Shown piece by piece: positions 43,199-52,345 of a stretch of 60,464 nt of DNA. The position numbers and the translations under genes are program-made. Position 1 is the first letter of the stretch; each line of letters begins with the position of its first letter. Origin of the DNA: an uncultured Ruminococcus sp. (lineage in GTDB: Bacteria; Bacillota; Clostridia; Oscillospirales; Ruminococcaceae); the NCBI GenBank assembly GCA_947627175.1, contig CANQVA010000011.1, positions 1 through 60,464 on the forward strand. Reading direction: 5' to 3'. The notes under the pieces are model-generated. The model saw only the letters and a program-made list of their open reading frames with translations. It was not told where the DNA came from and ran no database searches.

Positions 43199-44284
43199 AT
43201 GTCCAACAGATTATTTCAGGGTCTGGTTCATCAAATGCGTGATACTATCGACTCTACAATCGGCGTTGTTGATGAAACAGCCACAATTATTGCTTGCAGT
43301 GACCTTACAAGAGTAGGTACTACAAATGAATTTGTTTCGCTTGATTTAAGCGATTCACACGATATTTTCATAAGGGACGGTTTTACATATAAGCCGTTCG
43401 GCTCAAGGGTTAAACCCGATTATGCTGTATTCGTTGAGGGCGTTGACGATGCCGCCGCAAAGTATGCAAGCATTCTTGCTATAACTCTTTCAAACATCAA
43501 ACAGTACTATGACGAAAAGTATGACAGAAACAACTTTATAAAAAATGTTATCCTTGACAACGTTCTCCCCGGAGATATTGTCATCAAAGCAAGGGAACTG
43601 AACTTTAACGCTGAAATCAGCCGTGCAGTTTTCCTCATCAGAATAATATCTGCAAATGATATTTCTGCATATGATGTTATTCAGAACCTTTTCCCTGACA
43701 AAAATAAGGATTTTGTTTTCAATATCACTGAAAGCGATATTGTTCTCGTCAAGGAACTTAAAAGCACCGTTGATTCAAAAGACCTCGAAAAACTCGCCCG
43801 TTCAATTGCTGATACTCTCAGCAGTGAATTTTATACAAGAGTAAATGTAGGTATAGGTACTTCCGTTGTCGGCGTCAAAGACCTTGCACGTTCTTTCAAA
43901 GAGGCACAAATGGCTCTTGAAGTAGGAAAAGTTTTTGATACGGACAAAGTTATTGTAAGTTATGATAATCTCGGCATTGCAAGACTTATTTATCATTTGC
44001 CTACTGTTCTTTGTGAAACTTTCCTCCATGAAGTTTTCAAAGTCGGAAGTATTGAGTCACTTGACCACGAAACACTCTTTACAATTCAGAAATTCTTTGA
44101 AAATAATCTTAACGTATCAGAAACTTCAAGAAAACTCTTTGTACACAGAAATACACTTGTTTACAGACTTGAAAAAATTAAAAAACTCACGGGACTTGAC
44201 TTGCGTGAATTTGACCATGCGATAATTTTCAAAATTGCCCTCATGGTTAAAAAATATCTCTCCTCAAACCCTGTAAAATTCTGA
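43199..44284 (+). CDS. CdaR/PucR-type transcriptional regulator
   Basis: 361 residues. The C-terminal HTH_30 domain (NLNVSETSRKLFVHRNTLVY, RLEKIKKLTGLDLREF) is typical of PucR/CdaR regulators. The N-terminal half begins MSNRLFQGLVHQMRDTI, like the sugar-diacid recognition domain, followed by a central ligand-binding-like region. It probably controls a metabolic gene set and its own promoter, given the palindromes upstream. Its targets are unknown. Site AAAGGATTAAAGTT. Confidence 0.7.
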   Translation: MSNRLFQGLVHQMRDTIDSTIGVVDETATIIACSDLTRVGTTNEFVSLDLSDSHDIFIRDGFTYKPFGSRVKPDYAVFVEGVDDAAAKYASILAITLSNIKQYYDEKYDRNNFIKNVILDNVLPGDIVIKARELNFNAEISRAVFLIRIISANDISAYDVIQNLFPDKNKDFVFNITESDIVLVKELKSTVDSKDLEKLARSIADTLSSEFYTRVNVGIGTSVVGVKDLARSFKEAQMALEVGKVFDTDKVIVSYDNLGIARLIYHLPTVLCETFLHEVFKVGSIESLDHETLFTIQKFFENNLNVSETSRKLFVHRNTLVYRLEKIKKLTGLDLREFDHAIIFKIALMVKKYLSSNPVKF

Positions 44285-44287
44285 TAA

Positions 44288-44318
44288 TAAAAAAAAGCGG
44301 ACAGCAAAATGTCCGCTT
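44288..44318. terminator. Hairpin between CdaR-like gene and ftsE
   Basis: AAGCGGACA/TGTCCGCTT with a 6-nt loop. A run of A precedes it, so it is a good terminator on the minus strand only; on the plus strand no U-run follows, suggesting partial termination or RNA processing before ftsE. Confidence 0.55.
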
Positions 44319-44346
44319 CTGAAAAATTAAGGTAGGTGTAACTTTT

Positions 44347-45411
44347 TTGGTAGAACTTAAAAACGTATCTGTAACTTATTCAAGCGGTGTCGATGCTCTT
44401 AACAATGTCAGCCTGAAAATAAATGACGGTGACTTTGCTTTTGTTGTAGGTTCTTCAGGTGCGGGAAAAAGTACCATGATTAAACTGCTCCTGAAAGAAA
44501 TTGACGCTACAAGCGGTACTGTTATTGTAAACGGCTATAATCTTAATAAGCTGAAAAAAAGTAAAATTCCGGAATTTAGGCGTACACTGGGATTTGTATT
44601 TCAGGATTTCCGCCTTATACCGTCAATGACCGTTTACGAAAATATTGCTTTTGTACTGCGTGTTATTGACGCACCCCCTAAATTTATAAGAAAACGTGTA
44701 CCATACGTTATAGGGCTTGTCGGACTTCAGGATAAAGTTGAATCATATCCTGATGAACTTTCAGGCGGTGAGATGCAGCGTGTAGCAATTGCAAGGGCAT
44801 TAGTAAATGACCCCCGGCTTATCATCGCAGATGAACCTACCGGCAATATAGACCCTGAACTTTCTTATGAAATAGTTGAACTGCTTAAAGGCATAAATGA
44901 CCAAGGTACAACTATTCTTATGGTAACTCATGAACATGACCTTGTTCGCCATTTCGGCGGACGTATTATAAATATCACAGACGGAGAAATCGTCTTTGAT
45001 GAAGTAGTTGCCGGAATTACCGATGAACTCAGCGAATTTGAACCTACTATTTTACCCGTTCCCGAAAATTTCAGGACAGATGACGGTATGGACGCAGAAG
45101 AACTTCTTGGCGAATCAGAATTTCCGGACATTGATTTTAGTGATGACGAAGATGAAGAGTATGACGAAAATAATAATAACATTGATAATAATAACAATGA
45201 TGACAACGACGGAAAAGAAATTGTTGACGACTTGACGGAAACAGTTTCCGAAAGCATGACAGGCGAAAACCTGACCGCTGATAATATTATAGCCTCAATT
45301 ACAGAAAATCAGCCGTCTGAAGAAAATACCGAAAGTATCAGCACTAAGGCAGATGCAGACGAAATTATTGCGGCTATTATGGAGGAAAACTCTCAGGGAG
45401 GCGTTCAATGA
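44347..45411 (+). CDS. ftsE: FtsE cell-division ATPase with long acidic C-terminal extension
   Basis: 354 residues; typical FtsE is about 230. TTG start with AGGTAGGTG upstream. The ABC domain has Walker A GSSGAGKS (35-42), signature LSGGE (138-142) and ADEP (161-164). From about 222 a disordered Asp/Asn/Glu-rich tail follows, containing two similar short segments ([13 protein letters not shown] at about 309 and [13 protein letters not shown] at about 336). FtsEX drives peptidoglycan hydrolases in division; the downstream M23 hydrolases are likely targets. The tail may bind a partner. ftsX overlaps by 4 bp. Confidence 0.93.
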   Translation: MVELKNVSVTYSSGVDALNNVSLKINDGDFAFVVGSSGAGKSTMIKLLLKEIDATSGTVIVNGYNLNKLKKSKIPEFRRTLGFVFQDFRLIPSMTVYENIAFVLRVIDAPPKFIRKRVPYVIGLVGLQDKVESYPDELSGGEMQRVAIARALVNDPRLIIADEPTGNIDPELSYEIVELLKGINDQGTTILMVTHEHDLVRHFGGRIINITDGEIVFDEVVAGITDELSEFEPTILPVPENFRTDDGMDAEELLGESEFPDIDFSDDEDEEYDENNNNIDNNNNDDNDGKEIVDDLTETVSESMTGENLTADNIIASITENQPSEENTESISTKADADEIIAAIMEENSQGGVQ

Positions 45412-46316
45412 AATTAAGCGGTTTTAAATATCTTGCCGACCAAGGCGTTGAAAATATCTGGAAAAATAAAATGATGGCTTTTGCAACTTTCTGTGTTTTG
45501 CTTATATCACTTCTTCTTGTCGGAATAGCAGGACTTTTCTATATAAATATAAATTCAATGATTTTAGGTCTCAGCGACCAGAATGAAATTGCAGTTTACC
45601 TTAATATAGGTACTCCTGAAGAAAGAGTTTCACAGATAGAAACAGAACTTTCAGAACTTGACAATGTAAACAAAGTTGAGTATATCTCAAAACAGCAGGC
45701 ACTTGAACGTATGCAAAATCAGATAAGCAGCAGAGGACGTGCAATTTTCAATTATATTGAAGGTTACGACTTCATGCCCGACGGTTTCAGTGTGACAGTA
45801 AAAGACAATGACCTTATAGCAGATACAACAGAAGCAATTGCAATGATGACAGATATTCAGGAAGTACAATCTTCAACAAAAGTTGCCGAGTTTCTCAGAG
45901 AATTAAGAAAAATAGCTACACTTATAGCAGGTGCAGTTATTATTGCACTTGCGATAGTATCAATGATTATGATTTCAAACACGACAAAAGCAAGCGTTTA
46001 TGCACGCCGTGAAGAAATACAAATCATGAAATATGTAGGTGCAACAAATATATTTATACGTATGCCGTTCTTCGTTGAAGGAATGGTTACGGGCTTTTTT
46101 TCGGGAACAGGTGCATTTTTCATAACATGGGCAATATATCGTTCAGTTTACAGAATATTGACTTCACAACCTGCCCTTATGAGTGCGTTTAATATAGGAA
46201 GTATTATTCCGTTTGCACAAATCAGAATATATGTACTTATTTCATATATTGTTATTGGTTCGCTTGTCGGTGCGGTAGGCAGTGTAATAAGCACAAGGCG
46301 GCATATTGATGTTTAA
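45408..46316 (+). CDS. ftsX: FtsX membrane protein
   Basis: 302 residues with four membrane segments (about 25-45, 170-195, 225-250, 270-295) and an extracellular domain of about 110 residues between the first two, the usual FtsX plan. It passes ATP-driven changes from FtsE to peptidoglycan hydrolases outside. Overlapping ATGA start with ftsE. Confidence 0.95.
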   Translation: MKLSGFKYLADQGVENIWKNKMMAFATFCVLLISLLLVGIAGLFYININSMILGLSDQNEIAVYLNIGTPEERVSQIETELSELDNVNKVEYISKQQALERMQNQISSRGRAIFNYIEGYDFMPDGFSVTVKDNDLIADTTEAIAMMTDIQEVQSSTKVAEFLRELRKIATLIAGAVIIALAIVSMIMISNTTKASVYARREEIQIMKYVGATNIFIRMPFFVEGMVTGFFSGTGAFFITWAIYRSVYRILTSQPALMSAFNIGSIIPFAQIRIYVLISYIVIGSLVGAVGSVISTRRHIDV

Positions 46317-46324
46317 TTGAATTG

Positions 46325-46355
46325 AAAGGAGTACGGCACACAGCCGGATATTATG
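46325..46355 (+). promoter_or_regulatory. Hairpin-interrupted ribosome binding site, M23 gene 1
   Basis: AAAGGAG at 46325-46331 lies 21 nt from the ATG (46353). CGGC-ACACA-GCCG at 46334-46346 folds between them; removing the hairpin leaves 8 nt, the usual spacing. No nearer Shine-Dalgarno or start codon exists. Confidence 0.55.
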
Positions 46356-47792
46356 AAAAAATCATATTTATTAAAACTTTCCTGCTTTTTGGTTTGTTCG
46401 GCTGTTTCTTTCGGAATTACAGTGTCATTCCCCTTTCAGAAGGACAACAAAAGTATTTCAGCCAAAACAATTCCTGAAATTCAGGAGGAGAGAAAAGAAA
46501 ATGAAACAAAAATAGCCGAATATGAAAAGCAAATTTCAGAACTCGGCGAAAATATGACAGATGAACAGGCTTTTCAGGAAACACTCTCCGAACAAATTGC
46601 ACTGATTCAACAAAATATATCTTTACTTAATCAGGAACTTAATAAACTAAGCAATGATATAAAAAATGCAGATGAAAATATTAAGTTTCTTAATTATAGC
46701 ATCACAGAACGACAGAAACAGATTGACGAAAGCATAAAACTTTTTGAAAAACGTCTTTGTGCAATGTATATGACAGGAAGTAATGAAAATCTTGTTTCCG
46801 TACTTTTCGGGTCGTCAAGTTTCTATGATATGATGACAAGAATAAAAGTTGTAAACAATATGGCGGAACATGATGAACAGCTTATAAATGATATACTTGA
46901 TGATATTGACAATCTTGAAAAAGACAGAAAAGACCTTGAAACGGAAAAACAAAGTCTTGAAGCTAAACTTTCCGAACAGGAAACAAAAAAAGCTGAAAAG
47001 ACTGCTGAAATTCAGTCCCTGAATGAAAAGATGAGCCAGTCACAGGCAGTTATTGAACAGATAAATGCACAACAGGAAAAAATCCGCATTTCAAAAGAAA
47101 ATGCAGAATCACTTATTGGTGAACTTGACAAACAGGAACTTGAAATTCAGGAGGAAATACGACGCAAGGCTGAAGAGGCTCAGAAAAAATATGAAGAAGA
47201 ACAACGACGAAAACAGGAAGAACTCAGACGCAAGCAGGCAGAAGAATTACTGAAACAACAACAGGAACAACTTGAAAAGGAAGAACAGGACAGAATTTAT
47301 CAGGAGTGGCTTGAACAGCAAGTACCCCCGCAAAATGAGTCTATTCCGATAACTCCGCCATCTGAACAGCCGTATATATGGCCGGTACCCGACTTTTACT
47401 ATGTAATAAGCGGTTACGGCGAACGTGACGGCGAAAATCACAAGGGCATTGATATAAGCGATGCCGGCATTGACGGGGCACAAGTTTGTGCAGTAAGGGA
47501 CGGTATAGTTATATCAGTAAATAATTCCTGCGAACACAATTACGGAAAATCAGAGGGAGGCTGCGGATGTGGCGGAAATTACGGAAACTACGTAATTATT
47601 TCACACGACGGCACATATTCTACTCTGTATGCACATATGGCACATACGTCTGTTTCAGCAGGCGATTATGTAAAACAAGGGCAAGTTATAGGAACAGTCG
47701 GTTCTACAGGCTGGTCAACAGGTGCACACCTTCATTTTGAATTGCGTGTGAACGGATATAACGAAAACCCGCTTGATTATGTCAGTCCGTAA
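46353..47792 (+). CDS. Coiled-coil M23 (LytM) peptidoglycan hydrolase, EnvC-like
   Basis: 479 residues. A signal peptide (to about 36) precedes a long coiled coil (about 38-330) of the EnvC/PcsB type, an acidic/Gln-rich linker and a C-terminal M23 domain with metal ligands (HKGIDIS, HLHFEL) intact. A Cys-containing insert (NSCEHNYGKSEGGCGCGG) interrupts the domain. It lies directly after ftsEX, whose usual job is to activate such a hydrolase. It probably cuts septal peptidoglycan. Confidence 0.9.
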   Translation: MKKSYLLKLSCFLVCSAVSFGITVSFPFQKDNKSISAKTIPEIQEERKENETKIAEYEKQISELGENMTDEQAFQETLSEQIALIQQNISLLNQELNKLSNDIKNADENIKFLNYSITERQKQIDESIKLFEKRLCAMYMTGSNENLVSVLFGSSSFYDMMTRIKVVNNMAEHDEQLINDILDDIDNLEKDRKDLETEKQSLEAKLSEQETKKAEKTAEIQSLNEKMSQSQAVIEQINAQQEKIRISKENAESLIGELDKQELEIQEEIRRKAEEAQKKYEEEQRRKQEELRRKQAEELLKQQQEQLEKEEQDRIYQEWLEQQVPPQNESIPITPPSEQPYIWPVPDFYYVISGYGERDGENHKGIDISDAGIDGAQVCAVRDGIVISVNNSCEHNYGKSEGGCGCGGNYGNYVIISHDGTYSTLYAHMAHTSVSAGDYVKQGQVIGTVGSTGWSTGAHLHFELRVNGYNENPLDYVSP

Positions 47793-47810
47793 AATCAGTT
47801 TTTTATGAAA

Positions 47811-47843
47811 GGAGTCAGCAGTCTTTGACTGCCGCTAAAAATG
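47811..47843 (+). promoter_or_regulatory. Hairpin-interrupted ribosome binding site, M23 gene 2
   Basis: GGAG at 47811-47814 lies 26 nt before the ATG (47841). GCAGTC-TTT-GACTGC (47818-47832) folds between, leaving about 11 nt. No nearer Shine-Dalgarno. Confidence 0.6.
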
Positions 47844-49784
47844 AAAAAGTTAATCATAGTTAAAAAAATTCTTACCTTTATGACCTGCTCCGCTATGGCA
47901 GCAGGAATTGTCACAGGTTATCCCTCAATAACAGATAATCATACAGATGTTTCAGCTAAAACAATCGCTGAAATTCAGGAGGAAAGAAAAGCAAATGAGG
48001 CTAAAATTGCCGAATATCAAACACAGATAAATGCACTTGAGGGCGACGAAAACAATCAAAAGGCATATCAGGAAACCCTCTCAGAACAAATTTATCTTAT
48101 TCAGCAAAATATCTATCTGCTTAATAATGAACTTGATAAACTCAATGAAGATATAACAAAAACACAGGATAATATAAATCATCTCGATTCAGACATAGGT
48201 ATACAACAGGAACTTATAGACAGCAATATAGAACTATTTAAACAGCGTTTATGCACAATGTATGTTTCAGGAAATGAAAATCTTGCATCGGTCGTTCTCG
48301 GTTCAGCAAGTTTTTATGACATAATGTCAAGAGTTGAAATGGTAAACAGAATAGCTTCTTATGATGAGGAACTTATAAATAAACTTCTTGATGAGATTGA
48401 TGAACTTGAAAAGTCTAAAAAAGACCTTGAAACAGAAAAACATTCTCTTGAAATCAAACTTCAGGAACAGGAAACAAAAGTAAATGAAAAGGCTGAAGAA
48501 ATTGAACAGCTTAACTCAAAAATGGTACAGACACAGGAAATAATTGACAGCATTCAATTACAAAAGCAATCCCTTAACCAGTCAAAAGAAGAAACACAGA
48601 AATATCTCGATTCACTTGACGCTGAAGAAGCAATGATTCAGGCTGAAATTCAGAAACACGCCGAAGAAGCACAAAGACGTTATGAAGAAGAACAAAGACG
48701 AATTGCAGCTGAACAAGAAGCAGCACGTTTAGAGGCTGAAAGACAGGAAGCCGAAAGACAAGCAGCTATTGAAGAGGCATCAAGACAAGCTGCATCAGTA
48801 GAAGCTGCATCAAGAGAAGAAGCATCAAGACAGGAGGCATCAAGGGAAGAAGCATCGAGAGAGGCTGAAAGACAAGAGGCATCAAGACAGGCTGCATCAA
48901 TAGAAGCTGCATCAAGAGAAGAAGCATCAAGAGAGGCTGAAAGACAAGAAGCGTCAAGAGAGGCTGAAAGACAAGAAGCATCAAGAGAAGCCGAAAGACA
49001 AGAAGCATCAAGAGAGGCTGAAAGACAGGAAGCATCAAGAGAAGCTGAAAGACAGGAAGCATCAAGAGAAGCTGAAAGACAAGAGGCATCAAGAGAGGCT
49101 GAAAGACAAGAAGCATCAAGACAGGCTGAAATTGCAGTACAACAGACAGTTGCTGTTGCAACAACTGTAACTACTTCTGTTACTGTACCTGCAACTACAA
49201 CTACTATCGCTACTACATATACAAATTCATCTGATTCAGTTCAGACAACTACAACTACTTCTGCTGTTTCTACAACAACTACTACTGTTACACAGACAAG
49301 TGCAACGACAACAACAGCAACTACTACTACAACTACCACTAAAATTCCCGAACCGTCATCATCAGGCTTTATATGGCCTACACCGGGATTCTATTATATA
49401 TCAAGTCCTTTTGCTCCACGCTGGGGAACAACCCACAAGGGAATTGATATAGGCGATGCAGGTATAATGGGCGGTTCTATATGTGCTTCAAAAGCAGGTA
49501 CTGTTACATTTGTAAGTAATTCATGTACCCACAATTACGGAAAATCTTCAAGTTGCGGTTGTGGCGGTGGTTACGGAAACTACGTAATTATTCAGCATGA
49601 CGGCACATATTCAACTCTCTATGGTCATATGACATCTGTTTCCGTTTCAGTCGGTGACTACGTTCAACAGGGCGATGTAATCGGAACAGTAGGTTCTACA
49701 GGCTTTTCTACAGGGGCACACCTTCATTTTGAAGTACGTGTAAATGGTGTTGCTAATGACCCGCTTAAATTTGTAAATCCATAA
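47841..49784 (+). CDS. Second coiled-coil M23 hydrolase with Ser/Glu-repeat and Thr-rich linker
   Basis: 647 residues, paralogue of the preceding gene (shared signal-peptide plan, coiled coil from about 40 to 290 and M23 domain with HKGIDIG and HLHFEV). Between coil and enzyme lie repeats of a 9-residue unit (EASREAERQ type, about 310-435) and a Thr-rich stretch (about 440-505). The Cys insert is also present (SCTHNYGKSSSCGCGGG). It probably acts with FtsEX in division, with the linker spanning the wall. Confidence 0.9.
   Translation: MKKLIIVKKILTFMTCSAMAAGIVTGYPSITDNHTDVSAKTIAEIQEERKANEAKIAEYQTQINALEGDENNQKAYQETLSEQIYLIQQNIYLLNNELDKLNEDITKTQDNINHLDSDIGIQQELIDSNIELFKQRLCTMYVSGNENLASVVLGSASFYDIMSRVEMVNRIASYDEELINKLLDEIDELEKSKKDLETEKHSLEIKLQEQETKVNEKAEEIEQLNSKMVQTQEIIDSIQLQKQSLNQSKEETQKYLDSLDAEEAMIQAEIQKHAEEAQRRYEEEQRRIAAEQEAARLEAERQEAERQAAIEEASRQAASVEAASREEASRQEASREEASREAERQEASRQAASIEAASREEASREAERQEASREAERQEASREAERQEASREAERQEASREAERQEASREAERQEASREAERQEASRQAEIAVQQTVAVATTVTTSVTVPATTTTIATTYTNSSDSVQTTTTTSAVSTTTTTVTQTSATTTTATTTTTTTKIPEPSSSGFIWPTPGFYYISSPFAPRWGTTHKGIDIGDAGIMGGSICASKAGTVTFVSNSCTHNYGKSSSCGCGGGYGNYVIIQHDGTYSTLYGHMTSVSVSVGDYVQQGDVIGTVGSTGFSTGAHLHFEVRVNGVANDPLKFVNP
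48770..49130 (+). repeat. 27-bp tandem coding repeat in M23 gene 2
   Basis: Units encoding EASREAERQ-like 9-mers repeat with small substitutions, for about 360 bp. Such an in-frame repeat is likely to vary in length between strains. Confidence 0.8.
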
Positions 49785-49793
49785 AAAAACAAT

Positions 49794-49820
49794 GGGCAGT
49801 ATAAAAACTGCCCGTTTCTT
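49794..49820 (+). terminator. Hairpin between M23 gene 2 and ctpA
   Basis: GGGCAGT-ATAAAA-ACTGCCC followed by GTTTCTTT. It could end the ftsEX-M23 transcript or attenuate ctpA, which has no clear Shine-Dalgarno. Confidence 0.6.
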
Positions 49821-49843
49821 TATACAGAAAGCGATGGTAAATA

Positions 49844-51004
49844 ATGAACAAAAAAATCAGTCTTGGTTTAGCTATAAGTCTGATTGTGATAATTTCGTCA
49901 ATCACATCTATATTTACATCTTTTTTAACGTTTCGTAAATTCAGTGACGCTATAAATTCTGAAAGATATAATGAATTACAGTCAATGGACTCATACGTAA
50001 AAGAAAATTTCTATGGTGACATTGACGAAAACAACATAAACGACGGTATTCTGAAAGGATACATTTCGGGACTTAATGACAGATATTCAAGATACCTCAC
50101 TGCTGAAGAATATATTGAAGAAAAAAGTGATAATGCAGGTGAAATGACAGGCATTGGTATTACTGTTGAAGAAGATGAAAGCGGATATATAAAAATTTTA
50201 AGTGTTATGCCAAATTCTCCGGCAAGCGAAACAGATATAAAACCCGATGACCTTATAGTTGCCGTTGAGGGTACGGACGTTCTTGAAACAGGATTCGATG
50301 AAGCAATGGAAAATATGTCGGGAACTGACGGCACAGACATAACAATTACCGTCCGCCGAAATGATAAAGACAAGGAATATACGCTTACAAGGCGTGAAAT
50401 TGAAGTAGTTACTGTAACGGGCGAAATGCTTGATAATTATATAGGATATATAAAAATCACAGGTTTCAAGCAGAACACCTCAGAACAATTTATTGATATT
50501 CTTGAAAATCTTAAAAAGAACGGTGCAAAGGGATTTATATTTGATGTTCGTGAAAATGGCGGAGGTTTGCTTACATCTCTTGAAGAGTGCCTTGACCCCC
50601 TGCTGCCCGAGGGAATTATAGCAACGGCAGAATATAGCGATGGTCATACGGAAAATATAGTAAAATCTGATAAATCTGAAATAAATTTACCTATGGTCGT
50701 ATTGGTAAACGGTCATACAGCAAGTGCGGCTGAACTTTTTTCAGCATCACTTAAAGATTTCGGAAAAGCTGAACTTGTAGGCAGTCAGACTTACGGCAAA
50801 GGCGTTATGCAGACAACTACAGAACTTTCAAACGGCGGTGCTGTCATACTCACAATTGCTGAATATAAAACTTCTGTTTCCGAATGTTATGATGGTGTGG
50901 GAATTACTCCTGATTACGTAATTGAAAACGAAAACGACGACACGGATGAACAATATGACAAGGCTGTTGAAATAATAAACAAAAAAATACAAAAGGTGCA
51001 GTAA
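49844..51004 (+). CDS. CtpA/S41-type carboxy-terminal processing protease
   Basis: 386 residues. N-terminal membrane anchor, PDZ domain (about 95-175) and S41 domain with the Ser of VNGHTASAAELFS and the Lys of GSQTYGKG (Ser-Lys dyad). It cleaves C-termini of exported proteins and in related bacteria affects cell-wall hydrolase turnover. Downstream of ftsEX and the M23 genes this role is plausible. Confidence 0.92.
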   Translation: MNKKISLGLAISLIVIISSITSIFTSFLTFRKFSDAINSERYNELQSMDSYVKENFYGDIDENNINDGILKGYISGLNDRYSRYLTAEEYIEEKSDNAGEMTGIGITVEEDESGYIKILSVMPNSPASETDIKPDDLIVAVEGTDVLETGFDEAMENMSGTDGTDITITVRRNDKDKEYTLTRREIEVVTVTGEMLDNYIGYIKITGFKQNTSEQFIDILENLKKNGAKGFIFDVRENGGGLLTSLEECLDPLLPEGIIATAEYSDGHTENIVKSDKSEINLPMVVLVNGHTASAAELFSASLKDFGKAELVGSQTYGKGVMQTTTELSNGGAVILTIAEYKTSVSECYDGVGITPDYVIENENDDTDEQYDKAVEIINKKIQKVQ

Positions 51005-51023
51005 ATGCACCCTTTGTTTTTTT
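50992..51023. terminator. Terminator between convergent ctpA and CPBP genes
   Basis: AAAGGTGCA and TGCACC(C)TTT form a stem with flanking A/T runs, usable on both strands. Confidence 0.7.
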
Positions 51024-51693
51024 ATGAAATATGCATACACCATATAGTCATTATAGCAAAATCCGCAAACATATGTATAATCCATGAGTTATAAATATTA
51101 CTGTGTTTTTCGTCTGCGTAATTAAATATCAATCCTCCGGCAGTCAAACCGACTAAAGACAGAAATAACAACGGCAGCGGAAATGATACACCAATCATAG
51201 ACACATGGTAAACTGCAAACATTATTGAACTGAATATGTAAGATATTTTTCTTTTTGTATACTTTGAAAGTTCGATAAATGAAATAAGGCGGAATAAAAA
51301 TTCTTCTAAAAAAGAATTTCCGAAAGAAATATACATTGCAACACCGATAAAATTTTTACTTTCTACTTTTTGGTCATCAGAGAGAGAACTGACTAAAGAT
51401 GAGTAGTCAAAAATATTTTTCGTAATAAAATAAATGCCTATTATCAGAAAATACACCAACAACCCGAGCAAAATTAGATTTCTTATAATTTTTATGTTCA
51501 ATTTAAAAGAACTATCAAAAATTTTTATATCTGCTTTTTTCATGGACAACAAGGGAAAAAACAGAAAAACAACAATTTTTAACGCCGATTTTACAATATA
51601 TATAGGTTCAATGACAGTTTCGACGAACGACATAAAAATACAGCTTGCAATCACAAGAATTATTATGCCGTATTTTTTCTTTTTTTCAGACAT
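51022..51693 (-). CDS. CPBP-type intramembrane metalloprotease
   Basis: 223 residues from the ATG at 51693 (site AGGTGATATTT). Polytopic membrane protein with the CPBP motifs EEFLFR, the mid-protein H in AVYHVSM and the NSWIIHMFADF motif. Members process or modify other membrane proteins. It follows comF in a small minus-strand operon. Confidence 0.85.
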   Translation of the reverse strand: MSEKKKKYGIIILVIASCIFMSFVETVIEPIYIVKSALKIVVFLFFPLLSMKKADIKIFDSSFKLNIKIIRNLILLGLLVYFLIIGIYFITKNIFDYSSLVSSLSDDQKVESKNFIGVAMYISFGNSFLEEFLFRLISFIELSKYTKRKISYIFSSIMFAVYHVSMIGVSFPLPLLFLSLVGLTAGGLIFNYADEKHSNIYNSWIIHMFADFAIMTIWCMHIS

Positions 51694-51706
51694 AAATATC
51701 ACCTTT

Positions 51707-52345
51707 TTATGCTTTGCATACACTTGCACAAAAAATTTCTTCAGCTCCGTTTCTTTTCAGAACAAGGGCAATTTCATGAAAAGTACTCCCTGTTGTACAT
51801 ATATCATCAACAAGCAGGATTCTTTTTCCCCTTACTGTTTCAGGATTTATAACATCAAATGCATCTTTAAGATTTGACTTTCTTTCGTCTACTTCAAGAT
51901 TTTTCTGTTCTTTTGTTTCACGGATTTTTCTTACAGCACAACAAACAGGAATATTAAGTTCTATGCTCAATATTTTAGCTATAAGTTCAGATTGATTATA
52001 TCCACGTTTACGCATTGACTTCAACGAAAGCGGAACGGGTACAATAATATCTGTTGATATATTTTCATTGCGGAGAACTTCCGCAAGATATGAACCGAAT
52101 GCATAATCGGAATTACCGCATATTCCACTTTTAAGCTGAAAAATAGCAGGTTTTATATTATCGTCATAATCAAAGCAGGCAAAAAATTTTTTTACTTCGC
52201 TTATCTCAAAATTTCTGTTGTACATTTTTAACTTATCCGTGCATTCGATACAGAAACGGTCATTCGCATTTATAAGTTCCTGACAAACCGGGCAACGATT
52301 AGGAAAAAACAGATGCAAAATTTTCCGCTTAAAATAATAGTCCAT
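51707..52345 (-). CDS. ComF-family phosphoribosyltransferase-like protein
   Basis: 212 residues from the ATG at 52345, which overlaps the stop of the RlmL-like gene (TGATG); an ATG 24 bases upstream is the alternative and neither has a good ribosome site. A zinc ribbon (CPVCQELINANDRFCIEC) and the PRPP-loop motif ILLVDDICTTGST are present. ComF proteins work in DNA uptake. Coupled translation with the preceding gene is likely. Confidence 0.85.
   Translation of the reverse strand: MDYYFKRKILHLFFPNRCPVCQELINANDRFCIECTDKLKMYNRNFEISEVKKFFACFDYDDNIKPAIFQLKSGICGNSDYAFGSYLAEVLRNENISTDIIVPVPLSLKSMRKRGYNQSELIAKILSIELNIPVCCAVRKIRETKEQKNLEVDERKSNLKDAFDVINPETVRGKRILLVDDICTTGSTFHEIALVLKRNGAEEIFCASVCKA

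Noticed and set aside
43104..43316. 70-codon frame overlapping the start of the CdaR-like gene
   Set aside because: Overlaps palindromic operator candidates and the true start, with no ribosome site.
48766..49164. Long minus-strand reading frame rich in Leu, Met and Gln opposite M23 gene 2
   Set aside because: It is the reverse reading of a repeat with a period divisible by three; no ribosome site and no independent signal.
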